Of a stretch of DNA of 64,000 nucleotides, positions 14,858-26,277 are shown in pieces. A program made the translations under genes and the position numbers. Positions within the stretch are counted from its first letter, which is position 1. Every line of letters begins with the position of its first letter. Under the pieces are notes generated by a model. It saw nothing but the letters and a program-made list of their open reading frames with translations. It had not been told where the DNA came from and did not search any database. This DNA comes from Panulirus ornatus (lineage: Eukaryota; Arthropoda; Malacostraca; Decapoda; Palinuridae), in NCBI RefSeq assembly GCF_036320965.1, contig NC_092261.1:18348646-18412645 (forward strand). The letters are read 5' to 3'.

Positions 14858-14936
<79 letters not shown>
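14858..14936. repeat. (TA)n microsatellite
   Basis: About 40 TA units immediately before the RTE-leader-like module. Confidence 0.98.
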
Positions 14937-14940
<4 letters not shown>

Positions 14941-15180
14941 CCCTGGGGGTAGGGGATTAAGAATACTTCCCACGTACTCCCTGCGTGTCGTAGAAGGCGA
15001 CTAAAAAGGGAGGGAGCGGGGGGCTGGAAATCCTCCCCTCTCTCTCTTTTTTTTTTTTTTTTTCAAAAGAAGGAACAGAGGGGGCCAGGTGAGGATATTC
15101 CAAAAAAGGCCCAGTCCTCTGTTCTTAACGCTACCTCGCTAACGCGGGAAATGGCGAATAGTTTAAAAGAAAGAAAAGAA

Positions 15181-15181
<1 letters not shown>
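14937..15181 (+). mobile_element. Short non-autonomous element built from RTE ends (SIDER/SINE-like)
   Basis: Order: RTE leader module (14937-15043, ATCCCTGGGGGTAGGGG to GGAAATCCTCCCC), a T-rich run, a private stretch (CAAAAGAAGGAACAGAGG to GGCCCAGTCCTCTGTTCTT), then a hairpin core (ACGCTACCTCGCTAACGCG) like that in the RTE 3'UTR, an A-rich end and (TA)n. It has no coding capacity. Sharing a 5' leader and a 3' end with an autonomous LINE is typical of SIDER-like elements that borrow the LINE machinery. Related pieces lie at 21401-21560, 31191-31266 (minus) and 60865-61055. Confidence 0.65.

Positions 15182-15251
<70 letters not shown>
15182..15251. repeat. (TA)n shared by two convergent element tails
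   Basis: About 35 TA units. It is the tail of the plus-strand short element at 14937 and of the minus-strand RTE copy that starts at 15252. Confidence 0.97.
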
Positions 15252-15252
<1 letters not shown>

Positions 15253-18060
15253 TTATTTACTTATTTACTCATTTATTCATTTATTTATTATACTTTGTCG
15301 CTGTCTCCCGCTTTAGCGAGTAGCGCAAGGAAACAGACGAAAGAATGGCCCAGCCTACCCACATGCACATGTACATACATATATATACACACACACACAC
15401 GCACATATACATACCTATACATTTCAACGTATACATACATATACATACACAGACATAAACATATATACACATTTAACATTCATACTTGTTGCCTTCATCC
15501 ATTCTCGTCACAACCCCGCCGCACATGAAATGGCACCCCCCCCCCTCCCCCCGGGCGCGCGGGAGGTAGCGCTAAGAAAAGACAACAAAGGCCACATTCG
15601 TTCACACTCAATCTCTAGCTGCCATGTGTAATGCACCGAAACCACAGCTCCCTTTCCACATCCAGGCCCCACAAAATTGTCCATGGTTTACCCCAGACGC
15701 TTCACATGCCCTGGTTCAATCCACTGACAGCACGTCGACCCTGGTATACCAGATCGTTCCAATTCACTCTAGTCCTTGCACGTAGCCTTTCACCCTCCTG
15801 TATGTTCAGGCCCCGATCGCTCAAAATCTGTTCCACGCCATCCTTCCCTCTCCAATTTGGTCTCCCTCTTCTCCTTGTACCCTCCACCTCTGACACATAT
15901 ATCCTCTTTGTCAATCTTTGATCACTCATTCTCTCCATATGACCAAACCTTTTCAAAACACCCTCTTCTGCTCTCTCAACCACACGCTTTTTACTACCAC
16001 ACATCTCTCTTACCCTTTCATTACTTAATCGATCAAACCACCTCACACCACATATTGTCCCCAAATATCTCATTTCCAACACATCCACCTTCCTCCACAC
16101 ATTGTTGGAACCACTATTCCTTCAAACATACCAAGTTTTGCTCTAAGAGGTAACGTTCTCGCCTTCAAAACATTCTTCAACGCTCCTAGAACCTTCGCCC
16201 CATCCCCCACCCTGTGACTCACTTCCGCTTCCATAGTTCCGTCCGCTGCTAAATACAATCCCAAATATCTAAGACACTTCACTTCCTCCAGTTTTTATCA
16301 ATTCAAACTCACCTCCCAAATGACTTGTCTCTCAACCCTACTAAACCTAATAACCTTGCTCTTATTCACATTTACTCTCAGCTTTCTTCTCTCACACACT
16401 TTACCAAACTCAGTCACCAGCTTCTGCAGTTTCTCGTCCGAATCAGCCACCAGCGTTAAACATCAGCGAACAACTGACTCACTTCTCAAGCCCTCTCATC
16501 CACAACAGACTGCATACTTGCCCTTCTCTCCAAAACTCTTGCATTCACCTTCCTAACAACCGCATCAATAAACAAATTAAACAATCATGGGGACATCACG
16601 CAACTCTGCCGGAAACCGACATTCGCTGAGAACCAATCACTTGCCTCTTTTCCTACTCGTACACATGTCTTACATCTCGATAAAAACTTTTCACTGCTTC
16701 TAGCAACTTACCTTCCAAACCATATACTCTTAATTCTTTCCACAGAACATCTGTATCAACTCTATCATATGCTTTCTCCAGATCTATAAATTTTAAATAC
16801 AAATCCATTTGGTTTTCTGAGTATTTCTCATATACATTCTACAAAGCAAACACCTGATCCACACATCCTCTATCACTTCTGAATCCACACTGCTCTTCCC
16901 TAATCTGATGCTCTGTACATGCCTTCACCCTCTCAATCAATACCCTTCCATATGATTTCCCAAGAATACCCAACAAACTTATACCTCTGTAATTTGAACA
17001 CTCACCTTTATGCCCTTTGTCTTTCTACAATGGCACTATGCAAGCATTGCGCCAATCCTCAGGCACTTCACCATGAACCATACATACACTGAATATCCTT
17101 ATCAACCAGTGAACAACACAGTGACACCCTTTTTCAATTATCACCGCCAATATCATCCAAACCCGCCGCTTTGCGGGCTTTCATCTTCCGCAAAGCTTTC
17201 ACTACCTCTTCTCTGTTTTTCAAACCATTTTCCCTGACCCTCTCACTTCGCACACCTCCTCGACCAAAACACCCTATATCTGCCACTCTACCATGAAACA
17301 CATTCAAGATACCTTCAAATTAATCACTCCATCTCCTCACTTCTCCAGTACTTGTTACTTGTTATTACTTACCCATTAGCCCCCTTCGCCGATGTTCCCA
17401 TTTGTTCTCTTGTCTTACGCACTATATACCTCCTTCCAAAAAATTTATTCTCCCTAAATCCCTAAAATTTAATGATACTCTCTCACCGCAACTCTCATTT
17501 GCCATCTTTTTCACTTCTTGCACCTTTTTCTTGACCTCCTCTTTCTTTCTTTTATACATCTCTCAGTCATTTGTACTATTTCCCTACAAAAATCGTCCAA
17601 ATGCCTCTCTTCTCTTTCACTAACAATCTTGCTTCTTCATCCCACCACTCACTACCCTTTCTAATCTGTCCACCTCCCATCTTTCTCATGCCACAGGCAT
17701 CTTTTGTGCAAGCCATCACTGCTTCCCTAAATGCATCCCATTCCTCCGCCACTCCCCTTACGTCATTTGCTATCACCTTTTTCTATTCTGCACTCAATCT
17801 CTCCTGGTACTTCCTCACACAATTCTTCTTTCCAAGCTTACTTACTCTCACCACTCTCTTCACCCCAACATTCTCTCTTCTTTTCTGAAAACCTCTCAAA
17901 TTTTCACCTTTGCCTCCACCAGATAGTGATCAGACATTCCTCCAGTTGTCCCTCTCAGCACATTAATATCCAAAAGTCTCTCTTTCACGCGCCTATCAAT
18001 TAAAATGTAATCCAATTACGCTCTCTGGCCATCTCTCCTACTTACATCCGTGAACTCATG
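15252..18060 (-). mobile_element. Old RTE-like copy with long-type 3'UTR
   Basis: Minus strand. The long 3'UTR (15252-15700) carries two hairpin cores (near 15300 and near 15560) and a segment with TTTCGGTGCATTACACATG. The ORF region is broken by several frameshifts but traceable: WFDR/VREMCG/RFGHMERM-like C-terminus at 15702-16100, YLGLYLAADG at 16070-16282, RT at 16300-17160, linker at 17400-17780. It ends in the endonuclease codons for HKYTYVSRRDG at 18060. About 40 nt (YGCEAWAMDRVV codons) are missing at 16098, exactly where the adjoining plus-strand piece at 18061 begins. Confidence 0.8.
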
Positions 18061-18904
18061 CGAGGCGTGGGTTATGAATAGGGTTGTGTGGAGGAGGGTG
18101 GATGCGTTGGAAAGAAATTTTTGAGGACAGTATGAGGTGTGAGGTGGTATAATCGCGTAAGTAATGAAAGGGTAAGAGAGATGTATGGTAATAAAAAGAG
18201 TGTGGTTGAGAGAGCAGAAGAGGGTGTATTGAAATGGTTTGGTCACATGGAGAGAATAAGTGAGAAAAGATTGAGAAACAGGATACACGTGTCAGAGGTG
18301 GAGGGAACGAAGAGAAGTAGGAGACGAAATTGGAGGTGGAAGAATGGAGTGAAAAAGATTTTGAGCGATCGGGCCCTGAACATACAGGAGGATGAGAGGC
18401 GTGCAAGGAATAGAGTGAACTGGAACGATCTGGTATACCGGGGTTGACGTGCTGTCAATGGATTGAACCAGGGTATGTGAAGCGTCTGGGGTAAACCATG
18501 GAAAGTTATGTAGGGCCTGGATGTGGAAAGGGAGCTGTGGTTTCGGTGCATTACACATGAAGGCGAGAGACTGAGTGTGAACGATTGTGGCCTTGTTGTC
18601 TTTTCCTAGCGCTACCTCGCACGCGCGGGTAGAGTGGGATGCCATTTCATGTGTGGCAGGGTGGCGACGAGATTGGATGAATGCAGCAAGTATGGATATG
18701 TACATGTGTATATATGTATATGTCTGTGTATGCATAAGTATGTATGCGTTGAAATGTATAGGTATGTATTGTGCGTGTGTGGGCGTTTATGTATATGCAT
18801 GAGTATGTGGGTGGGTTGGATTCTTTCATCCGTCTCCTTGCACTACTTCGCTAACGCGGGAGACAGCGGCTAAGCATAATAAACAAATAGATAAACATAT
18901 ATGT
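18061..18904 (+). mobile_element. RTE-like 3' part, head-to-head with previous copy
   Basis: Plus strand, starting at CGAGGCGTGGGTTATGAATA (GCEAW codons). The first 80 nt contain stops. 18139-18447 is open (VREMYGNKKSVVERAEEGV, WFGHMERI, end of ORF at VYRG). The long-type 3'UTR (18448-18904) has two hairpin cores (near 18608 and 18840) and ends AATAAACAAATAGATAAACATATATG. Together with 16098-18060 it could be one twin-primed insertion; alternatively it is a separate 5'-truncated copy. Confidence 0.75.
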
Positions 18905-19422
18905 CGGTTTGCGGCAGGGGTGCGTGATGTCTCCATGGTTGTCTAATTTGTTTATGGATGGGGTGGTTAAGGAGGTGAATGCAAGAGTTTTGGAGAGAGG
19001 GCCAAGTATGCTGTCTGTTGTGGATGAGAGGGCTTGGGAAGTGAGTCAGTTGTTGTTCGCTGATGATACAGTGCTGGTGACTGATTCGGGTGAGAAACTG
19101 CAGAGGTTGGTGACTGAGTTTGGTAAAGTGTGTGAAAGAAGAAAGCTGAGAGTAAATGTGAATAAGAGCAATGTTATTTATTTCAGTAGGGTTTGGGGCA
19201 AGTTAATTGGGAGGTAAGTTTTAATGGAGAAAAACGATTAAGTGAAGTGTTTTAGATATCTGGGAGTGGACTTAGCAGTGGATGGAAGGTAAAAACGTTA
19301 TCTCAGAGAGCAAAAAATGGGTATGTTTGAAGCTACAGTGGTTCCAACATTGCTATATGATTACGAGGCACGGTCCATGCCTCAGTGGTTCCAACATTGT
19401 TATATAGTTGCGAGGCATGGTT
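18905..19422 (+). mobile_element. RTE-like fragment (RT motif B to YGCEAW)
   Basis: Starts in GLRQGCVMSP-type codons directly after the tail of the previous copy. FADDTVLV (motif C) lies near 19059. A frame break follows near 19217. The final 47 nt (VVPTLLYSCEA region) occur twice in tandem (19336-19380 and 19383-19427). It then folds back into the minus-strand fragment. Confidence 0.75.
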
Positions 19423-20148
19423 GATGCCTCGCAACCATATGAAATTATTGGAACCACTATTCCTTCAACCATACCGATTTTTGGTCTGCGAGATAACGTT
19501 CTCTCTTTCTACACATTCTCTATCGCTCCCAGAACCTTCGCCCCCTCCCCGATACAACGACTCACTTCCGCTTCCATGGTTCTATTCACTGCCAAGTCCA
19601 CTCCTAGGTATCTAAAGAACTTCAGTCCTTCAATTTCTTTCCATTCAAACTCACATTCCTCCTAACTTGTGCCTCAACCCTTACGAACATTATAACCTTG
19701 CTTTTGTTCACATTGACTCTCAACTTTTTCCTTTCACACACTCTTCCATACTCAGTCACCAACTTCAGCAGTTTCTCACTCGAATCACTGATTCACTTCC
19801 CAGACCCTCTCATCCCCAGCAGAATGCATAGTCGCCCCTCTCTCCAGCCCCTCTCTCCAAAACTCTTGCATATACCTCTCTCACCACCCCATTCACAAAC
19901 AAATTAAACAACCATGGTGACATCACACAGTCTTGCTGTAGACCGACCTTCACTGGGAACCAATCCCCCTCCTCTCTTCCTACTCGTACACATGCCTCAC
20001 ACACTTGATAAAGACTTTTCAGTGCTTTTAGAAGTTTACTCCACACACCATATATTTTAAAGACCTTCCACAAAGCATCCCTATCAACCCTGTCACATGA
20101 CTCCTCCAGGTCTATAAATACTACATACAAATCCATCTATTTCCAGAT
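19423..20148 (-). mobile_element. RTE-like fragment (inverted)
   Basis: Minus strand, from MDLYVVFIDLEE at 20136 to the YGCEAW codons at 19425. RT motif A is altered (FIDLEESCD for FMDLEKAYD), motif B reads GLQQDCVMSP, and the FADD segment is missing or scrambled near 19790-19840. It is more diverged than the flanking plus fragments, so it is not a simple inverted duplicate of them. Confidence 0.75.
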
Positions 20149-21047
20149 CCATTCATGGATCTGGAGAAGGCATATGATAGAGTTGATAGAGATGCTCTGT
20201 GGAAGGTATTAAGAATATATGGTGTGGGAGGCAAGTTGTTAGAAGCAGTGAAAAGTTTTAAACGAGGATGTAAGGCAAGTGTACGTGTAGGAAGAGAGGA
20301 AAGTGAGTGGTTCTCAGTGAATGTTGGTTTGCGGCAGGGGTGCGTGATGTCTCTATGGTTGTTAAATTTGTTTATGGATGGAGTTGTTAGGGAAGTTTTG
20401 GAAAGAGGGGCAAGTATGAAGTCTGTTGTGGATGAGAGAGCTTGGGAAGTGAGTCAGTTGTGGATGAGAGAGCTTGAGAAGTGAGTCAGTTGTTGTTAGC
20501 TGATGATACAGCGCTGGTGGCTGAGTCGGGTGAGAAACTGCAGAAACTGGTGACTAAGTTTGGTAAAGTGTGTGAAAGAAGAAAGCTGAGAGTAAATGTG
20601 AATAAGAGCAAGGTTATTAGGTACAGTAAGGTTGAGGGACAAGTCAGCTGGGAGGTAAGTTTGAATGGAGAGGAACTGGAGGAAGTGAAGTGTTTTAGAT
20701 ATCTGGGAGTGGATTTGGCAGCGGATGGTACCATGGAAGCGGAAGTGAATCATAGGGTGGGGGAGGGGGCGAAAGTTCTAGGAGCGTTGAAGAATGTGTG
20801 GCAGTCGAGAACGTTATCTTGGAAAGCATAAATGGGTGTGTTTGAAGGAATAGTGGTTCCAACAATGATATATGGTTGCAAGGCGTGGGCTATAGATAGA
20901 GTTGTGCGAAGGAGGGTGGATATGCTGGAAATGAGATGTTTGAGGACAATATGTGGTGTGAGGTGGTTTGATCGGATAAGTAATGATAGGGTAAGAGAGT
21001 AATAAAAAGAGTGTGGTTGAGAGAGCAGGAGAGGGTGTTTTATTATG
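20149..21047 (+). mobile_element. RTE-like fragment (RT to C-terminal region)
   Basis: Plus strand, starting at MDLEKAYDRVD (20155), the same element position at which the minus fragment ends. Open from 20155 to 20484. A short local duplication of VDERAWEVSQLW/VDERAxEVSQLL near 20430-20495 shifts the frame. Motif C reads LADDTALVA. The copy stops at AEEGV near 21047, with no 3'UTR and no tail. Confidence 0.8.
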
Positions 21048-21165
21048 GCGGATGACCAACTACCTACCCTCATGTATCCAAGATATGGTTGTACTTTGTG
21101 TGATGAAGACAATTGAGAAACATCATAAGCCAATATTCCTGTTTCATGATAAGAGAAGTGGACCA

Positions 21166-21337
21166 GGCAGTATGATACAGTGGTTAAATTGATGAAAACT
21201 ACTATTGACGTTTGTGTAAATAAATTATACATTTCCCTTTTCCATAGCCAGAGGTTGAACCATTATGTGACATTCATTTTTTCATTTCAGTGCAAGCTAG
21301 AAGTTTCAGTTTTCTAAATTATTTCTTACATTTTTCA
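21166..21337 (+). repeat. Second copy of the transcript-3'-end-like repeat
   Basis: Begins near TACAGTGGTTAAATTGATG and contains GTAAATAAATTATACATTTCC. It ends in CATATGTATATA as do the 13.2 kb and 39.3 kb copies. It lacks the short open frame present in the 39.5 kb copy. Confidence 0.7.
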
Positions 21338-21397
21338 TATGTATATATATATATATGTATGTGTGTATGTGTGTATATGTGCGTATGTATGTGTGTA

Positions 21398-21400
<3 letters not shown>
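21338..21400. repeat. TA/GT microsatellite
   Basis: Interrupted TA and GTATGT repeats preceding a T32 run. Confidence 0.9.
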
Positions 21401-21433
<33 letters not shown>

Positions 21434-21582
21434 CCAAAAGAAGGAACAGAGAATTGGGTCAGGTGAGGGTATTCCCTCAAGGCCCAGTCCTCTGTTCTTA
21501 ACGCTACCTCGCTAATGCGGGAAATGGCGAATAGTTTGAAAGAAAAAGAAAGAAATATATATGTATATATATATATATATAT
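21401..21582 (+). mobile_element. Short non-autonomous element, 3' module
   Basis: T32, then CCAAAAGAAGGAACAGAG, GGCCCAGTCCTCTGTTCTT, the hairpin core (ACGCTACCTCGCTAATGCG) and an A-rich end with GAAAGAAAAAGAAAG followed by TA repeats (21556-21582). Same as the right part of the element at 14937-15181. The RTE leader follows rather than precedes it here. Confidence 0.7.
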
Positions 21583-22521
21583 TATCCCTGGGGATAGGGG
21601 TGAAAGAATACTTCCCACGCATTCCTCGCGTGTCGTAGAAGGCGACTAGAGGGGACGGGAGCGGGGGGCCAGAAATCCTCCCCTCCTTGTAGTTTTTAAC
21701 TTTCTAAAATGGGAAACAGAAGAAGGAGTCACGCGGGGAGAGCTCATCCTCCTCGAAGGCTCAGACTGGGGTGTCTAAATGTGTGTGGATGTAACCAAGA
21801 TGAGAAAAAAAGGAGAGATAGGTAGTATGTTTGAGGAAAGGAACCTGGATGTTTTGGCTCTGAGTGAAACGAAGCTCAAGGGTAAAGGAGAAGAGTGGTT
21901 TGGGAATGTCTTGGGAGTAAAGTCAGGGGTTAGTGAGAGGACAAGAGCAAGGGAAGGAGTAGCAGTACTCCTGAAACAGGAGTTGTGGGAGTATGTGATA
22001 GAATGTAAGAAAGTAAATTCTCGATTAATATGGGAAAAACTGAAAGTTGATGGAGAGAGATGGGTGATTATTGGTGCATATGCACCTGGGCATGAGAAGA
22101 AAGATCATGAGAGGCAAGTGTTTTGGGAGCAGCTGAATGAGCGTGTTAGTGGTTTTGATGCACGAGACCGGGTTATAGTGATGGGTGATTTGAATGCAAA
22201 GGTGAGTAATGTGGCAGTTGAAGGAATAATTGGTATACATGAGGTGTTCAGTGTTGTAAATGGAAATGGTGAAGAGCTTGTAGATTTATGTGCTGAAAAA
22301 GGACTGGTGATTGGGAATACCTGGTTTAAAAAGCGAGATGTACATAAGTATACGTATGTAAGTAGGAGAGATGGCCAGAGAGCGTTATTGGATTACGTGT
22401 TAATTGACAGGCGCGGGAAAGAGAGACTTTTGGATGTTAATGTGCTGAGAGGTGCAACTGGAGGGATGTCTGATCATTATCATGTGGAGGCTAAGGTGAA
22501 GATTTGTATGGGTTTTCAGAA
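21583..22521 (+). mobile_element. RTE-like 5' portion: leader and endonuclease
   Basis: Leader at 21583-21708 and ATG at 21709 (MGNRRRSHAG). A run of seven A near 21805 (six in sibling copies) shifts the frame. From there 21779-22521 is open and encodes most of the endonuclease: SETKL, IIGAYAPGH, VMGDLNAKV, HKYTYVSRRDG, SDHYHVEAKV (the catalytic SDH is present). Homology stops near 22521 (KRRV codons) and unrelated DNA follows. It shows that the endonuclease is preserved in sequence, but without an RT. Confidence 0.88.
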
Positions 22522-22900
22522 AAGAAGAGTGTCCAAAACATATCTATATATATACATAAGCCTGGTCATCCTTGTGGTAGCCTGCAATTTCAATTCTTTA
22601 AGCGGAGTTGACTTCCTTTGAGTTCTGTTTTGTTTCCAGCAGATCTGGTGAGCAGGTGGGAGACGAGATGACAAGAATTGCACACAAAATTACCGTTGTT
22701 CACACGCTCCTGCAGGAGTTTTGAACTGTCTCCTGTTGCCTGGATGTAAAAACGTAAGGAAAATAAATCCTCACTTCAAGTTTTGACTGGAAAAATTAAT
22801 CATTATATAAGCAGATAATCTTAGAATTTACAAGAAACTATTGGATAGGTTACTATCGTGAGGGACTGAGCGAAAAATACGTTTGCCATTTAGTATATAC
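22522..22900. other. No gene recognised
   Basis: Low-copy DNA between the truncated RTE piece and a dispersed repeat. Confidence 0.5.
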
Positions 22901-23052
22901 ATTGCAAGCCGTTTATGTCTCGGAGGATTTACATTAACTACGTAAGAAGTGGTCGCAAGCTTGGGCCCTTGCCACTTGTGTTCAACTTGAGGTGTTGATG
23001 AGGAAAGTTGCAAGTGATGGTTGCGAGTAAAGCTGTGACGGAGGCTCGCTGG

Positions 23053-23055
<3 letters not shown>
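22901..23055 (+). repeat. Dispersed repeat R1, copy 1
   Basis: Shares GGAGGATTTACATTAA and the block GATGAGGAAAGTTGCAAGTG with copies at 26365-26560 and 29741-29895, in the same order and orientation. Followed here by a GT array. Confidence 0.75.

Positions 23056-23057
<2 letters not shown>

Positions 23058-23088
<31 letters not shown>
23058..23088. repeat. (GT)n microsatellite
   Basis: About 15 GT units. Confidence 0.95.
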
Positions 23089-23960
23089 CCCCCAAGTGCG
23101 CCATATGCTTCGTCTTCAACAGGGGCGCTGCACGATAGATAATGTTCAAAGAGTGGAATGTATAGCATGAGTGGTTTATGAGTGAAGCGTTGTCTAAAAG
23201 CATTTTTCCTTGTGAAGCTTACAGTCTGCGTTTTACACGTGGGGAACACATAAGGCATGGAAACATCCAACATGAGCAACATACAGTCAGAGTATTTTAC
23301 AAGTGGAGTATATAGTGAGAGCATTTTATGCGTGGAGTATAAACTGAGAGTTTACAGGGGCAACATAGAAAGTATCTTAAAAGTAGAGCATACGAGAGCA
23401 AAGAAATGTCGAAAACTAGATGTGTTTTGCACAGTAAGAGTATTTTGATATGGAAGTACTTCACAACAACAGCAAGGAACATATCAAAACTATCAGCTTT
23501 TTAGAGCCGTAGTGCATTATAGAGTGGGACGTTTTATAAGCATTTATTGTATTTTATAACACTGGAAGTCTGTATGAGCATGTTGACCTAAGAACGCTAC
23601 AAGCGTTTTACAAAATTCGGAGCATTTTCGGAGAGTATTAGCGTTTTAGAGAAGGAGCAAGTTGAAGCAAAAGAATGTTTTCAAACATTTGGAAGCATCA
23701 TCATGCTGAACTTATTAAAACAGGAAGAAAACTGTATAAAAAACAGAAGTATTCTGTAACATTTAGAGCATGTTTCGAACTTATGAGGATTATAGAACAG
23801 TATGAAATAGACAACTGAAATTAAAGAAAGAACGTTTTTGAAAATGATGTAAAGAAGTTCTTTTATACTCCAAGATGAGTGGATTAATGGAATAAATTGA
23901 CTGCGAATAGCACACAGAAGTTTAAAGAGTTGTATAATAAAAGGAAACTACAAAAAGGTA
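23089..23960. other. Degenerate GAGCATTTTA-rich DNA, no gene
   Basis: From about 23280 to 23790 the words GAGTATTTTA, GAGCATTTTA and GGAGTATA recur at irregular spacing (roughly 25-35 nt), which suggests a decayed minisatellite. Similar GGAACATTTT words follow R1 copies 2 and 3. Confidence 0.45.
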
Positions 23961-23964
23961 GTCA

Positions 23965-23966
<2 letters not shown>

Positions 23967-24006
<40 letters not shown>
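23967..24006. repeat. (CA)n microsatellite
   Basis: About 20 CA units. Confidence 0.97.
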
Positions 24007-24008
<2 letters not shown>

Positions 24009-24385
24009 TATAAGACCAGTCCATCGTGAACGTCATAAACAATTTATGAATAAGTGCATAAGTAAGCAAGTGAACGGCTCAGTTTTCTGCTAGTACGGCT
24101 ATATGGTATGTTAGCTACTGTATTATCGTTACTATTCATCACTTAGTACATAGTGTATAAACCGTGATGTTTCTTCTATAAACATTCCTGTATATCTGGC
24201 ACCCTTAGTATGCAGATGTTTCTCACTCATGTGCTGACCAAAGCTATTTACTATCATGACCTTCCTGTCCTGTAGTATGTGTAATACCTCAACTGTGTAT
24301 TTTCAGCCGAATGTCTGTGTAAATTCAACAAACCGTAATTAATTCATTAATCTATCTTTTTCTCTATTCATATACACACACACAT
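24007..24385 (+). repeat. Dispersed repeat R2, copy 1
   Basis: Diverged partner of 48225-48728. Shared words in order: GTGAACGTCATAAACAA, ATTCATCACTTAGT, AATTAATTCATTAATCTAT, then CA repeats. No coding capacity seen. Confidence 0.6.
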
Positions 24386-25313
24386 GTGCATTGTAAGAGA
24401 CACGCAAGAGCACATTACAAAGACACACTGCGACAGTCAGGGAGCGAATGAAAAACTGGGGAAAGAATAATTAGGACTAAGAAAAAAGGTAGCGGGTGGA
24501 GCAGAGTTGAGAGATCCAGAGCAACTGCTTTGAACGTGAAGTGTGTGTGGGGGAGGAGGAGAGCACCTGTGTCAGAGGCAGACTGTGACAAAGGCGGTGT
24601 GAGTGAGGGAGAGAGAGTGTGTGTGTGTGTACAAAAAAAGATTCTAGAAAAAGTAATTCTATTGTAGAGAGGTCAAAGTAAAGTGGCAACGGGGGGGTCA
24701 TGAACTTAAAAGTATATATTCTACATCAACTCACGTGTACAGGAATTATGTTCATACATGGTTCCGGATCTTTATCTTGAAAAGAAAAATAAGATAGCTC
24801 TTTGAAGGAGGGGGAAAAAAGTGTGAACAGCTTTAATTAAGACTTTTACGTTGCAGCCAAAGGAATCCAGCCTCTCGCCTTCCTTTTTTATGTGAATCAT
24901 AAAAATACTCTTGGCTTGTCCTGAAAGAATATTTCAGTCATGTTTAATGCATTGTTTCTGTGTTATATCTGCAATGATGCTACGCTGTTACTTCATGACG
25001 TGTGTCTGTATCGTGTGAGGTCGTTCTGACCTAAATGATTGTCCTCGAAAACTAGTTTTCTACATTCATGTAAAGAGTTTGAATTTAACAAAGTCTGTGT
25101 CAGCGGCTCCGGCCGTGTCTGTGCAGGCCATCAAGTTCATACAGAGACAAGGAAAACAATGGTCGTGTTGCTGTGGCCCAGATGCCTGGCCCTGCACCCA
25201 GCAGCCACTTAAGTGTCTCATGACTTGAGTGTCTTGACCTTGTTTTTAAATGTACGCTAGTTATCTGAGTGTTTGTTATATTGCCACTGGTTCTGCGTGT
25301 GTCAGTGTTAGTG

Positions 25314-25314
<1 letters not shown>
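24386..25314. other. No gene recognised
   Basis: Contains a GA-rich stretch near 24600-24632 but no open frame with a known domain. Confidence 0.5.
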
Positions 25315-25364
<50 letters not shown>

Positions 25365-25369
25365 ATGTT

Positions 25370-25421
<52 letters not shown>
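25315..25421. repeat. Two (GT)n arrays split by a TTGCATGTTTGTAT spacer
   Basis: GT units at 25319-25360 and 25376-25420. Confidence 0.97.
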
Positions 25422-25422
<1 letters not shown>

Positions 25423-26277
25423 ATAAAATTGTACGTTTTCTGTCTATGTGAGTCTAATGTACGTATGTCAATCTACATACAGTATGTAGCTTCTACAGCT
25501 TACATAGGGGTGCAAAAAACGTATAACGTTTGCTACTACAAATAAACCCACACGTGTTCATCTATCGAAATATATGACTTAACATGTAGTGAAATACATA
25601 TGTAAAATATGAATTCTTTTTTCTGAATTCTCAAATGATTTTAGAACCAATGACATGCCCGCTACTCTGTGGGAATCTGAAGATTAGAGTAACTGAATTA
25701 CACACCAGTATTCATCATGTTTCCTGCAAGTATTCAAGTACCTATGTCTCGGTGATCACTCCCTGAAGATGTACATACATTGCGAACATATTACATGTTA
25801 CATACAACTCCCTTGATGATTAGTACTCACCACTTTGACATGAGACATGGGGTACTACGGGGCTGTACAGTAGGGCCCATAATATGTAGTACCAATGTGA
25901 GTTCAAACTATGTTGTATGTTGTATGGCAGCATCCCTACTTTATACACACGATATGTGTTGTCTGTTAGAAATTAACAAAGCTGTTCTCATCCACTTAGG
26001 TTGTGTGTGTTTGCTAAATATTGTGACGTCCCCCCCGCCCATCCACTACACACTCTCATGTATACTTGAATCTAAGAATATATTTTTCTCTTAATCAACA
26101 AATTGTTTACTAATACAGACATAAAGGAATGCGAACGTTTACTGACTATTTGGTTCATTGGGTCCTTTACCAAATTCCTTGATTTATTTGTTGTATAAAT
26201 CGTGAGGTTTATGAAGACGTTCATAGATACAACGTGCATCATGTCATCAGTTTAAGTACCTAACACTCATCTCTCTA
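25422..26277. other. No gene recognised
   Basis: Low-copy AT-rich DNA; a 104-codon open frame at 25780-26094 shows no recognisable domain. Confidence 0.5.
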
